Assembly (NCBI RefSeq): GCF_023921225.1
Contig: NZ_CP071527.1
Coordinates: forward strand, 878,001 to 942,000
DNA length: 64,000 nucleotides
DNA from: Legionella lytica
GTDB taxonomy: Bacteria > Pseudomonadota > Gammaproteobacteria > Legionellales > Legionellaceae
Direction of reading: 5' to 3'
Under the pieces are notes generated by a model that saw only the letters and a program-made list of their open reading frames with translations, had not been told where the DNA came from and did not search any database. Every line of letters begins with the position of its first letter. Position 1 is the first letter of the stretch. This document shows, piece after piece, positions 45,850-53,996 of the stretch. A program made the position numbers and the translations under genes.

Positions 45850-46725
45850 TCAGCACCTTGTAATCGTAATTTTTTCTTGAGAGGAACCGCTGCCGATAAC
45901 CAATACGGCTTTATCAAAAACACCATCCACGATGTAACGACAACCCTGAAGGCGATAATTGACCATGACGGACTCTGATTTTTTAAATAGCCCTCGACTT
46001 CTTAAAACTAGCAGCGCGGGCGCTTCACTTTGAGCCATGGTTCTTGGCATCTCAATAATCGTTTTGACGCCATTGTTATAAACTCTAACTGGCTTAAATC
46101 GGGCATTGCCTTGAATGCGATAATTGAAGTTAAGATCGCCTAGATATTCATTGGTTTCTGGTAAGGTATCTACTTTTCGTCTTTCAGCCTGGATGCGTTG
46201 TAGTAACTGCCATTTGGCTTTAGCTTCATCAGGATAAGTAAACGAAATGTAAGGCATAAATTCGGTTCTATCTGACTTTAATCTAAAGTGATATGTTCTT
46301 CTGTCTGTGGTGACTACCAAAGAAGAATCAAGCCCTACATCTTTAGGTTTTATTAGCAGATGGATTTGTTGCAGTGCCCCAGATCCTGTGAGAGATGGTT
46401 CAACAACAAAGCGTGGGTCACCGACGTTCATGTCGTTAAATTGCTCACCTGGTTGAAGGGCAATATCACACACTTGTAAAGGGGCACAAACTACCCTAAT
46501 TTGCCCTGATCCATAAATAAAACTGACTGAACCATCAGCAGAAGCAAAGGGTATACTTGTTTTTTCTCCTTGTTGTGTACGCTCCGCAATATCTAAACCT
46601 TGTTTTTCCTGACTCGATAGCATGGGTACAGTATCCGAAAAATAATGCTCGGCCAGAATAGTGTTATCCAATGCAAAACTTGTGAGCGGTGTTAATAAAC
46701 AAAATACCTGCATTATTCTTTTCAT
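45850..46725 (-). CDS. trbG: TrbG (VirB9-like) core protein
   Basis: 291 residues with a signal peptide (LLTPLTSFALDN). The VirB9/CagX pattern is visible as VSFIYGSGQIRVVCAPLQVC and later NEYLGDLNFNYRIQGNARFK, PVRVYNNGVKTIIEMP. Periplasmic/outer-membrane core component. Overlaps trbF by 4 bp. Confidence 0.92.
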   Translation of the reverse strand: MKRIMQVFCLLTPLTSFALDNTILAEHYFSDTVPMLSSQEKQGLDIAERTQQGEKTSIPFASADGSVSFIYGSGQIRVVCAPLQVCDIALQPGEQFNDMNVGDPRFVVEPSLTGSGALQQIHLLIKPKDVGLDSSLVVTTDRRTYHFRLKSDRTEFMPYISFTYPDEAKAKWQLLQRIQAERRKVDTLPETNEYLGDLNFNYRIQGNARFKPVRVYNNGVKTIIEMPRTMAQSEAPALLVLRSRGLFKKSESVMVNYRLQGCRYIVDGVFDKAVLVIGSGSSQEKITITRC

Positions 46726-47420
46726 TGCTGTTCTCCATGCTTTAATTCGTAGGACCAGTTAAAATCACGCACATAAATCAGGTGGGGATTTTTTAAAATG
46801 GATTCACTGGTGGCATCATTGATTTCATTCTCTTGATACAGAGTAATCATCGCTTTCATCATGCGAGGCTTTTCTTTAAGCGATCCATCACGATTTCTCA
46901 CCGTTTCAATCCAGTCGACTTGCCAGGTCTCATCGGACTCTTGAAGCACTGAACGAATGTCTATGCTCACAATCTCAAAGGCAGCTCTTTCAAAGGGATT
47001 AGATTGCTGTTTGTCGCTGTAGAACTCTTGAATCTTGGCCAAAGCCGCATCATTGGCATTTAAATAGGAATACACCTGAAAAACTGCTTTCTTTTGCAGT
47101 TCGGTATCAAGGCTTACCATGCGAACGTTTTCAATAAAATGAGCAGCTGCAGCACGATAATCATCAATGCTTGCCTCACCAACCTTATCAGCACGGGTAA
47201 CTGATAAGGTATTGCCATTGGCATCTTGTTGAAACACCAAAGGGATAAATTTGGATTGGCTACCTATCGCGATGAGCCCACCAACAGCCGCCAATGCGAT
47301 TAACAGACTACCTAATCCCACCAATTGCCAAAGGTGTAGTGATTTCATCAGTCCTGCGGTATGAACATTCCAGGCGCGTCTGGCGTTGAGATAAGGGTTA
47401 TTCGTTATACTTTTTTTCAT
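46722..47420 (-). CDS. trbF: TrbF (VirB8-like) assembly factor
   Basis: 232 residues from ATG 47420, which overlaps the trbE stop as ATGA; an upstream start inside trbE is unlikely. An N-terminal cytosolic stretch (NNPYLNARRAWNVHTAGLMK) precedes one membrane helix and a VirB8/NTF2-like periplasmic domain. It nucleates assembly of the secretion channel. Confidence 0.91.
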   Translation of the reverse strand: MKKSITNNPYLNARRAWNVHTAGLMKSLHLWQLVGLGSLLIALAAVGGLIAIGSQSKFIPLVFQQDANGNTLSVTRADKVGEASIDDYRAAAAHFIENVRMVSLDTELQKKAVFQVYSYLNANDAALAKIQEFYSDKQQSNPFERAAFEIVSIDIRSVLQESDETWQVDWIETVRNRDGSLKEKPRMMKAMITLYQENEINDATSESILKNPHLIYVRDFNWSYELKHGEQQ

Positions 47421-49951
47421 GCTGCTTCTCCGTACTGAGCCAAAGGAATACCTTTTTCTGAAAGCCATTGAGAGACCCACTCACTTTCATACTTCGATTC
47501 TAATTGCTTCATACGCGCAATCGAATCGGGATCTGTTGCACCAACAAACGCCAAGGCATAAGGTCCTAACGCCAATTGATAAAGTCTTTGGCCTTTTTCA
47601 CTGACGTAGTAGTAATCACGCTTGGGTTGAGCAGATGCTATGATGTCTATCTGGCGTGGATTTAAGCTCATGCGCTCATAAATGAGTCGGGTCTCAGGAT
47701 CTCTTGCATACAGATTGGGTAAAAAGATTTTAGTGGCAGTTGATTCAACAATAATATCTAAGATTCCAGAGTTGGCTGCATGAGATAAATGTTGGGTTGC
47801 CATAAACACCACACAGTTTTTCTTAGCCATGGAATCAAGCCATTCAGCAATCTTGTTTTTAAACACAGGATGCGCCAGCATTAACCAGGCTTCATCAAGC
47901 AAGATTAAGGTGGGGCGACCATCTAATGAGGTTTCAATCCGCCTAAAGAGATAAAGCAACACAGGCAATGCAAATTTTTCACCTAAGCCCATTAAATGCT
48001 CGATTTCAAAAGTCATAAAGGAAGACAAACCAAGCCCATCACTTTCTGCATCCAATAAATGTCCCATCAAACCATCAATAGTGTACTGCTTTAATGTTTC
48101 TCTGATGGGTTCATCCTGAATCGTCATGACAAATTCTGATAAGGTTTTAGAGCTACTTTGATGCATGCTTAGAATGGCATGACCGATTTCATTGCGCTGA
48201 GCTGGTGTGGTATTCAAACCATTCAAAGCTAGAATCGTATCAATCCACTCCATAGCCCAGGCTCTATCCGCTTTAGTTTCTAAAAACTGCAAGGGCGCAA
48301 AGGCAAGGCGAGAGTCTTTGCCTGCGATAGTGAAATGCTCCCCACCTGTTGCCTTACAGGTTGGATACATAGACATGCCTTTATCAAAAGAATAAATACG
48401 TGCATCTTTATATCGACGCCAGGACAATGCCAATAAACCAAGATGGGTTGATTTCCCAGAGCGTGTTGGACCAAACATAATGCCGTGACCTAAGTCTCTG
48501 ACATGAAGATTCAAACGAAATGGCGCATTACCACTGGTGACACAGTGAAGCAGAGGCGGTGATTGAGGTGGAAACAGGGGACAGGGTGCTTTATTTTCAC
48601 CTGTCCAAATGCTGGATGTTGGCAACAAGTCTGCCAGATTCATGGTATTCATCAGAGGTCTTCTGATGTTTTCAACACCATGGCCTGGTAGACTACCCAT
48701 GTAGGCATCCATAGTATTAATGGTTTCTGTTCGTGCGCTAAAGCCTAAAGCGTTGATATTCTTTTCAATAAATAGGGCGGCTTTCTCAACGCTCGTTCTA
48801 TCCTCATCCATTAATACAACGACGGATGTATAGTAGCCTTGACCCACCATTCCTGAATTGGTTTCGGCAATGGCTGCTTGCGCGTCATTAACCATGCTGA
48901 GTGCATCTTCATCAACGATACCGGAGCTGGTATTAAACATTTGGTCAAAAAAGCCTCTGACCTTTTGTTTCCACTTTTTACGGAACTTAGTGAAATGAGC
49001 TACAGCTTCATGGGGATCCATGAATATGAAGCGAGAGTTCCAGCGATATTCCACAGGCAATTGAGTCAACAGCGTTAAAATACCTGGGTAAGATTCCATG
49101 GGGAATCCTTCAATAGCAACACATTGAATGAACTTTCGGCCAATTTTGGGTGTTATACCTGGAATTAATTCCTGACCACCTATGAGTGCATCCAGATAAA
49201 TTGGATTTTTAGGCAGATTTACGGGGTGGTTAATCCCTGTGACACAATATTGAATGTGTCTTAAAAAGTTATCCTGAGTGACTTTATTGTTTTCATTGAT
49301 GAATATTTCTGAGCCTAACCTTTCGAGGTGAAGCGCAGCGCTCATACGAGATTCAAAGTTTCTGCATGATTGCTTGAATGTTTCAATTAATTGATGGGTT
49401 TTTTCTTTGTGGTTTAATTTCTCCCCTGAATCATCAAACATCAATTCAACAAAACGCTTTTGAGCCAATACAGGTGGATACCAGGTTAGGGTGATAACAA
49501 AATAACCTTCATACAAAGCACCAATACTTTCAAAGTATTGCCTTCTTTCCTCGTCAACAGCCTTCGACACGAGATCGGGGAAGTATGAAGCACTAGACTC
49601 ACTATAACTAGGAGCAGCACGTCTTATGGCATCTACATGAATCATCCAGCCATTACCCATAGAGGACATTGCCTGATTGATTCGAAAAGCCATCATTTCA
49701 CGCGCTTCATCGGTAGTGTTGGCAATATCCTCACCTTGATAAAGCCAGGCTGCCATAAACGATCCATTTTTACCGATAATTACGCCATCATCGACAACTG
49801 CCGCATAATTCAGTAAATCAACCAATCCTGCTGTATGACTTCGATGTTTTTTGACATGATGTTTACGACTTTTCATTTGAGCTGTGCTAAACAAAATACC
49901 TAATAGCAATAGCCCCGTGATACTGATTAAAAAGGTAATGAACTGGATCAT
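47417..49951 (-). CDS. trbE: TrbE (VirB4-like) ATPase
   Basis: 844 residues. A short N-terminal membrane helix, the CagE/TrbE N-terminal domain, then Walker A FGPTRSGKSTHLGLL (about residue 495) and Walker B region PTLILLDEAWLML. Largest energising ATPase of the system, driving pilus and channel assembly. Overlaps trbD by 4 bp. Confidence 0.94.
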   Translation of the reverse strand: MIQFITFLISITGLLLLGILFSTAQMKSRKHHVKKHRSHTAGLVDLLNYAAVVDDGVIIGKNGSFMAAWLYQGEDIANTTDEAREMMAFRINQAMSSMGNGWMIHVDAIRRAAPSYSESSASYFPDLVSKAVDEERRQYFESIGALYEGYFVITLTWYPPVLAQKRFVELMFDDSGEKLNHKEKTHQLIETFKQSCRNFESRMSAALHLERLGSEIFINENNKVTQDNFLRHIQYCVTGINHPVNLPKNPIYLDALIGGQELIPGITPKIGRKFIQCVAIEGFPMESYPGILTLLTQLPVEYRWNSRFIFMDPHEAVAHFTKFRKKWKQKVRGFFDQMFNTSSGIVDEDALSMVNDAQAAIAETNSGMVGQGYYTSVVVLMDEDRTSVEKAALFIEKNINALGFSARTETINTMDAYMGSLPGHGVENIRRPLMNTMNLADLLPTSSIWTGENKAPCPLFPPQSPPLLHCVTSGNAPFRLNLHVRDLGHGIMFGPTRSGKSTHLGLLALSWRRYKDARIYSFDKGMSMYPTCKATGGEHFTIAGKDSRLAFAPLQFLETKADRAWAMEWIDTILALNGLNTTPAQRNEIGHAILSMHQSSSKTLSEFVMTIQDEPIRETLKQYTIDGLMGHLLDAESDGLGLSSFMTFEIEHLMGLGEKFALPVLLYLFRRIETSLDGRPTLILLDEAWLMLAHPVFKNKIAEWLDSMAKKNCVVFMATQHLSHAANSGILDIIVESTATKIFLPNLYARDPETRLIYERMSLNPRQIDIIASAQPKRDYYYVSEKGQRLYQLALGPYALAFVGATDPDSIARMKQLESKYESEWVSQWLSEKGIPLAQYGEAA

Positions 49952-50247
49952 AAATAACCCCCTTTATTATTACGAAAAGGGGTTGAACGAGCTGGGTAAT
50001 ATGCCTGATAGCCTCTTTGTCTCAGATAAACTGCTCTCATATAAGGATCAGCCTTTGCCATAAGCCTTAGACCTTTTAAAGATAAAAACCAAAGGGCAAA
50101 ACCAAAAATAGCGGCAAGCCAATCCTGAGCTGCGAATACTAAGATTGCTGACAGTAAACCTGAGAACATAACCAGCTCGCGGTCACCACCCATAAAAAGA
50201 CTTGGGCGGTTACCACATCTGCGTATAGGAATGGTGCGAAGACTCAT
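49948..50247 (-). CDS. trbD: TrbD (VirB3-like) membrane protein
   Basis: 99 residues with the VirB3 pattern: an N-terminal polar segment (TIPIRRCGNRPSLFMGGDRE) followed by two close membrane helices. Overlaps trbC and trbE by 4 bp each. Partner of the VirB4-like ATPase. Confidence 0.88.
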   Translation of the reverse strand: MSLRTIPIRRCGNRPSLFMGGDRELVMFSGLLSAILVFAAQDWLAAIFGFALWFLSLKGLRLMAKADPYMRAVYLRQRGYQAYYPARSTPFRNNKGGYL

Positions 50248-50621
50248 GGCTGTGTCTCCATAGCTATTTTTGAGACTGAAGGTTTAGCAATTTCGGCTCC
50301 TTTGCCTGTAATTGCTGTCATGGTATTTTGTGCTGCAACTAAGAATGCAAGCACCAGTACAATAAAGAGAAGGGTTCGCAAAAAGCCATTCATTTCACCA
50401 CCAAAAATCAGCGTGGCTCCTGCGCCAACCAAACCAATAATTGCTGCGGTAAATGCAAATGGGCCTGTTATGGATTTTTGTATTTTGGTCAGATACGAGT
50501 CAAAAGGTAATCCTCCACCTGCGCTAGATGCACATGCAGGGTGTGTTATTAACAGAAGCAATAAAACAATCGCTCCCATCATCAATAGACTTCGATAATT
50601 TATATTAACTGCTTGGTTCAT
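50244..50621 (-). CDS. trbC: TrbC (VirB2-like) pilin
   Basis: 125 residues. A long signal peptide (LLLLLITHPACASS) is followed by two hydrophobic helices (FTAAIIGLVGAGATLIFGG and TLLFIVLVLAFLVAAQN), the form of TrbC/VirB2 prepilins. The polar C-terminal tail may be removed during maturation by the TraF-like peptidase. Confidence 0.88.
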   Translation of the reverse strand: MNQAVNINYRSLLMMGAIVLLLLLITHPACASSAGGGLPFDSYLTKIQKSITGPFAFTAAIIGLVGAGATLIFGGEMNGFLRTLLFIVLVLAFLVAAQNTMTAITGKGAEIAKPSVSKIAMETQP

Positions 50622-50632
50622 ACCTATTCTCC

Positions 50633-51598
50633 TTAAATAAGTTGTTCGATGTTGTAATGACCGTTTTCATACCCTTTAACCGATATGATTTCTTCAACTC
50701 TGCGTCCTTGCGGTGTTCTTGTGATATGCACCACACAATGAACCGTTTCACCAATCAAAGGTTCAATTTCAGCAGGTGCTGCGGGGTTACGAGTAATCAG
50801 TGATTTCAAACGATGAAGTCCTGCAAGACAGTTATTGGCATGCAAAGTGGCAGCACCACCCTCATGACCAGTATTCCAGGCATCGAGTAAATCCAATGCT
50901 TCACTGCCTCGCACTTCACCGACAAGGATTCGATCTGGCCGCATCCTAAGTGTGGTTTTCAAAAGCTGGGTAATATTGACATCAAGAGTAGTGTGATATT
51001 GAACGCAATTCTCAGCTGCACATTGAATTTCACCAGTATCTTCAATGATGAAGACGCGCTCGGATGGTGAACTTCGAACCATTTCATTGATAATGGCGTT
51101 CACTAATGTAGTTTTCCCAGACCCCGTGCCACCAATAACTAGAATGTTTCGATGTGCAATAACAGCTTTTTTAATCACTGCACATTGTGCTTCTGTCATA
51201 ATTTCTGATTTTACGTAGTCGTCCAGTGTAAAAACCGAAATGGCTTTTTTACGAATTGCAAATGTTGGCTTTGAGACCACTGGTGGCAGCTGCCCTGCAA
51301 AACGTGATCCATCCAGTGGCAGCTCACCTTCCAGTATCGGATTAAAACGGGTTATTTCCTTACCATGAAAGCCTGCAACAGTTTTAATGATGGATTCAGC
51401 ACGAGCGTCATTGATACTACCTATACAACGCATTGTTTCACCAAGACGTTCCTGCCAAAGTTTGCCATCCGCATTGAGCATAATTTCAACGGTTTTAGGA
51501 TCACTTAGCGCCTGTTCAATCATGCCACCCAAATCACGCCTTAGCTTTTCACGGGCGCGGTCTTTAACCGTTATCCCTTGTTCTTCTTGTGCTTTCAT
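50633..51598 (-). CDS. trbB: TrbB (VirB11-like) ATPase
   Basis: 321 residues with Walker A VIGGTGSGKTTLVNA (about residues 153-167), the Asp box (IIEDTGEIQC), Walker B region RPDRILVGEVRGSEALDLL and the His box GHEGGAATLHANN. Hexameric traffic ATPase. It begins 20 bp after the csrA-family gene, so the regulator and the secretion genes form one operon. Confidence 0.94.
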   Translation of the reverse strand: MKAQEEQGITVKDRAREKLRRDLGGMIEQALSDPKTVEIMLNADGKLWQERLGETMRCIGSINDARAESIIKTVAGFHGKEITRFNPILEGELPLDGSRFAGQLPPVVSKPTFAIRKKAISVFTLDDYVKSEIMTEAQCAVIKKAVIAHRNILVIGGTGSGKTTLVNAIINEMVRSSPSERVFIIEDTGEIQCAAENCVQYHTTLDVNITQLLKTTLRMRPDRILVGEVRGSEALDLLDAWNTGHEGGAATLHANNCLAGLHRLKSLITRNPAAPAEIEPLIGETVHCVVHITRTPQGRRVEEIISVKGYENGHYNIEQLI

Positions 51599-51618
51599 AC
51601 GAATAATCCTCGATGTTT

Positions 51619-51879
51619 TTATGCTGACTTCAAGCCGTGTTTGAATTTGCTAATTAAACGGTCAACAATGCTTTCCTTATTGGAAGGAGAGTCGCTGAAC
51701 CATTGATCTTTTTGGCGTTCTCGATAAATACGTCTTTGGATTTCATCACGGTGAACAGGAATTGATTGAGGGGCATCGAAAGCAAGGCGAACTTCACCAT
51801 CACGATAACCCACTACAGTGCAGTAAACTTCCTCACTGATAACAACAGATTCCCCAACTTTTCTTGTTAAAACCAACAT
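51619..51879 (-). CDS. lvrC: CsrA-family RNA-binding regulator (LvrC/CsrT type)
   Basis: 86 residues from ATG 51879, starting with MLVLTRKVGESVVISEE; the frame is open further upstream but CsrA always starts here. The RNA-binding residues are kept: L4, R6 and VHR44DEI. Compared with E. coli CsrA (61 residues) there is an extra basic C-terminal tail of about 25 residues. Legionella ICEs are known to carry a csrA paralogue next to their type IV secretion genes (named lvrC or csrT). Its leader contains AGAAGGAGAAG, a possible GGA target overlapping its own ribosome site. Confidence 0.9.
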   Translation of the reverse strand: MLVLTRKVGESVVISEEVYCTVVGYRDGEVRLAFDAPQSIPVHRDEIQRRIYRERQKDQWFSDSPSNKESIVDRLISKFKHGLKSA

Positions 51880-51895
51880 ATTGCTTCTCCTTCTA

Positions 51896-52282
51896 TTATT
51901 TAAATAAATAGGCTTTGCACTGCCTGATATTCTCTTCAACCACTTCTTTGCTGGCTGGTTGATATTTTTCTGGTACGACATTAAAAGAATTTCGTCTTTT
52001 AATATCACGACAAAATCCAATCATTTGCGGCAGGGTAGGAGGCATTTCGCAATGATCTCGGCAATCAATAATGACCTGATTCAAAATCTCATCACTGAAT
52101 TGACTTAAGCCTTCCAGCCACTCCTTCTTGGCAAACTCCAAAAAACCATCGCTCTTGAACTGACTGCGCCACAAATGTCCGTAGTAAACTGCAAAGCGAG
52201 TAAACAAGTTTTCAATACATTTTTTTCTACTGTCGGTAGCATTGCAGGTTGATGACGTTTGACTGCTTGTATTCGTCTTCAT
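51896..52282 (-). CDS. lvrB: LvrB-like conserved ICE protein
   Basis: 128 residues from ATG 52282; an ATG at 52363 would extend it and overlap lvrA by 137 bp instead of 56. No membrane segment or known catalytic motif. It contains FTRFAVYYGHLWRSQFKSDG and DCRDHCEMPPTLPQMIGFCR; such patterns resemble replication-associated phage proteins. I name it lvrB by position: lvrA, this gene and the csrA-type gene have the order described for the lvrRABC locus in Legionella islands. Function not known. Confidence 0.68.
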   Translation of the reverse strand: MKTNTSSQTSSTCNATDSRKKCIENLFTRFAVYYGHLWRSQFKSDGFLEFAKKEWLEGLSQFSDEILNQVIIDCRDHCEMPPTLPQMIGFCRDIKRRNSFNVVPEKYQPASKEVVEENIRQCKAYLFK

Positions 52283-53111
52283 CGGTGATTGCTGCGTCTC
52301 CTGTTTCTGGGTTCCAGAATGGATCAATGGCTCCGCTCTTAGTATTTGTGCCGCACTTCTCATTCCTTTTCTCCTGCGTTAATTCGACTTTGACTTCATC
52401 TTCCCAACATTTTTGAGACAACCAATTGGCTGGAAATTTCCATGCTGGAACCCATTCCCCATGGGCTTCTTTTGCTGTACGGGTTTTGATTTGTTGATCC
52501 AGGGCTTGCAGCATGCTTTGCAGCAAAGGCTCATCTGGATTGATTTGTTTAAAGATTTCAAAGGCACGTTCACGTGACTTTTTCTCGGGGTACATACCCC
52601 AGAAATGGTCGAAGCGTTGTAATAAATAAATATAATTATTTTCTTCTATTAGAGGTGTGTCGGCTTTTAGGATTTCATCTGTGTCGGCTTTTTCCTTTAC
52701 ACCTTCAGAATACCCTGTATTTACAGGGAGTTTTGCATACGGCTTTGTGTCGGCTTGCTGTGTCGGGTTTGTGCCGGGTTTATTTTGGACACAATAACTG
52801 ATATCCGCCAGAAGACATTTTAAAATAAGATGTTTATCGAAAGACTGAATGACAATAAGACCGGAGCGTTCAAGACCTTTAACGGCTCGTCGAATTTGCT
52901 GGCGGCTAGGACTCCCAGATTCTGTAATGCCTTGATGGGGTTCAATATAAAGAACCTCAGCTAGCGATTGGTAACTAATACGTCGTTTAATCCCTACTAT
53001 GAAGGTATTGCGATCCATGTAAGGTCGAATACCTCTTATGTAGGTTATTTGCTGTATATATGAAAGCCCACTGAGCGCATCCAATTCATTGTCATTCACT
53101 GTAAAGTACAT
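52227..53111 (-). CDS. lvrA: LvrA-like regulator with winged-helix N terminus
   Basis: 294 residues. The N-terminal part looks like a replication-initiator or winged-helix domain (ISYQSLAEVLYIEPHQG, then SRQQIRRAVKGLERSGLI). The C-terminal part has a helical domain with FDHFWGMYPEKKSRERAFEI and WVPAWKFPANWLSQKCWEDE, a pattern also seen in phage replication proteins. It is first in the lvrABC-trb-tra unit and divergent from lvrR. Name is by locus position. Confidence 0.7.
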   Translation of the reverse strand: MYFTVNDNELDALSGLSYIQQITYIRGIRPYMDRNTFIVGIKRRISYQSLAEVLYIEPHQGITESGSPSRQQIRRAVKGLERSGLIVIQSFDKHLILKCLLADISYCVQNKPGTNPTQQADTKPYAKLPVNTGYSEGVKEKADTDEILKADTPLIEENNYIYLLQRFDHFWGMYPEKKSRERAFEIFKQINPDEPLLQSMLQALDQQIKTRTAKEAHGEWVPAWKFPANWLSQKCWEDEVKVELTQEKRNEKCGTNTKSGAIDPFWNPETGDAAITDEDEYKQSNVINLQCYRQ

Positions 53112-53212
53112 AAATAGTCCGTTATTCCTTAACTAAAAGTCTTAGCACCCTAGGAAACTTGTGGTACCATTTTGAGAACTTAAGACGTTTAATAACTCTA
53201 AATGTATTTAAT

Positions 53213-53227
53213 TACTCAAAACGAGTA
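53213..53227. promoter_or_regulatory. Operator between lvrA and lvrR
   Basis: TACTC-AAAAC-GAGTA is a perfect inverted repeat within the 201-bp divergent promoter region. Related half-sites (ATAACTC at about 53192, TGAGTTAT at about 53253) flank it. A LexA/CI-like repressor gene starts 86 bp to the right, so these are likely its binding sites controlling both directions. Confidence 0.6.
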
Positions 53228-53312
53228 GTTAATAAATCTCAAAATAACACATAATGAGTTATAGTCAATATATAAATGGATTAATTTATTAACCAAACAC
53301 CGTGGAATAGGT

Positions 53313-53996
53313 ATGAACATCAAAGAGAAAATCGGCCAAAGAATCATGAATGAACGAAAGGCCAAAGGATTGACGAGAAAAGCATTGGCTGAGTTGACCA
53401 GTGAGCTGAAAATTTCTCGTATTAATAATTATGAAAGAGGGGACCGAACTCCTGGTCCAACAGAAATTAAATTGTTGGCAGATGCACTGGAAGTTTCAGC
53501 TTCTTATTTGATGTGTTTAACTGATAACCGTGAAGGGAAGATGACGAAATCCCTTGGCATGGGGGCATTGATTCCTGTCTTGGATTACAAACAAGCAATT
53601 GATCCAGCTGCTTTCATCCAGAAAATTAAAGAAGATGTTGATACTAAAATTGAGTTTATTCCTGTCAGTACAGCTGTTAGCGATAGCATTGGAAAAAATG
53701 CTTTTGCACTGCAGATTAAAGATGAAAGCATGATGCCCGAGTTTCGGATTAATGATGTCATCATCGTAGATCCAGATACAAGCCCCAAACCTGGAGATTT
53801 TGTAGTGGCCTTGATGGAAGGGGATCAGGAAGTAATTGTTCGCAAGTATAAGCAATTATCGGCCTCCAAAGAGACTCACCAGTTTGAGTTAATCGCACTT
53901 AATGGGGATTGGGCTGACATTCGTGTTGGTTACAGTGAGATGCAAGCCCAGATTATTGGATGCAGTTTTAGTCTGGTTAGAGCATTAAAAAGCTAA
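53313..53996 (+). CDS. lvrR: LvrR: LexA/CI-like repressor of the ICE
   Basis: 227 residues. An N-terminal XRE helix-turn-helix (GLTRKALAELTSELKISRIN) and a C-terminal S24 peptidase-like domain with the nucleophile S139 in KDESMMPEF and the general base K178 in VIVRKYK. The usual Ala-Gly or Cys-Gly cleavage pair before the S24 domain is not obvious (region GMGALIPVL), so SOS-type self-cleavage is unproven. It should keep the divergent lvrABC-trb-tra operon silent. Its stop overlaps the convergent Rad50-like gene by 4 bp. Confidence 0.85.
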   Translation: MNIKEKIGQRIMNERKAKGLTRKALAELTSELKISRINNYERGDRTPGPTEIKLLADALEVSASYLMCLTDNREGKMTKSLGMGALIPVLDYKQAIDPAAFIQKIKEDVDTKIEFIPVSTAVSDSIGKNAFALQIKDESMMPEFRINDVIIVDPDTSPKPGDFVVALMEGDQEVIVRKYKQLSASKETHQFELIALNGDWADIRVGYSEMQAQIIGCSFSLVRALKS

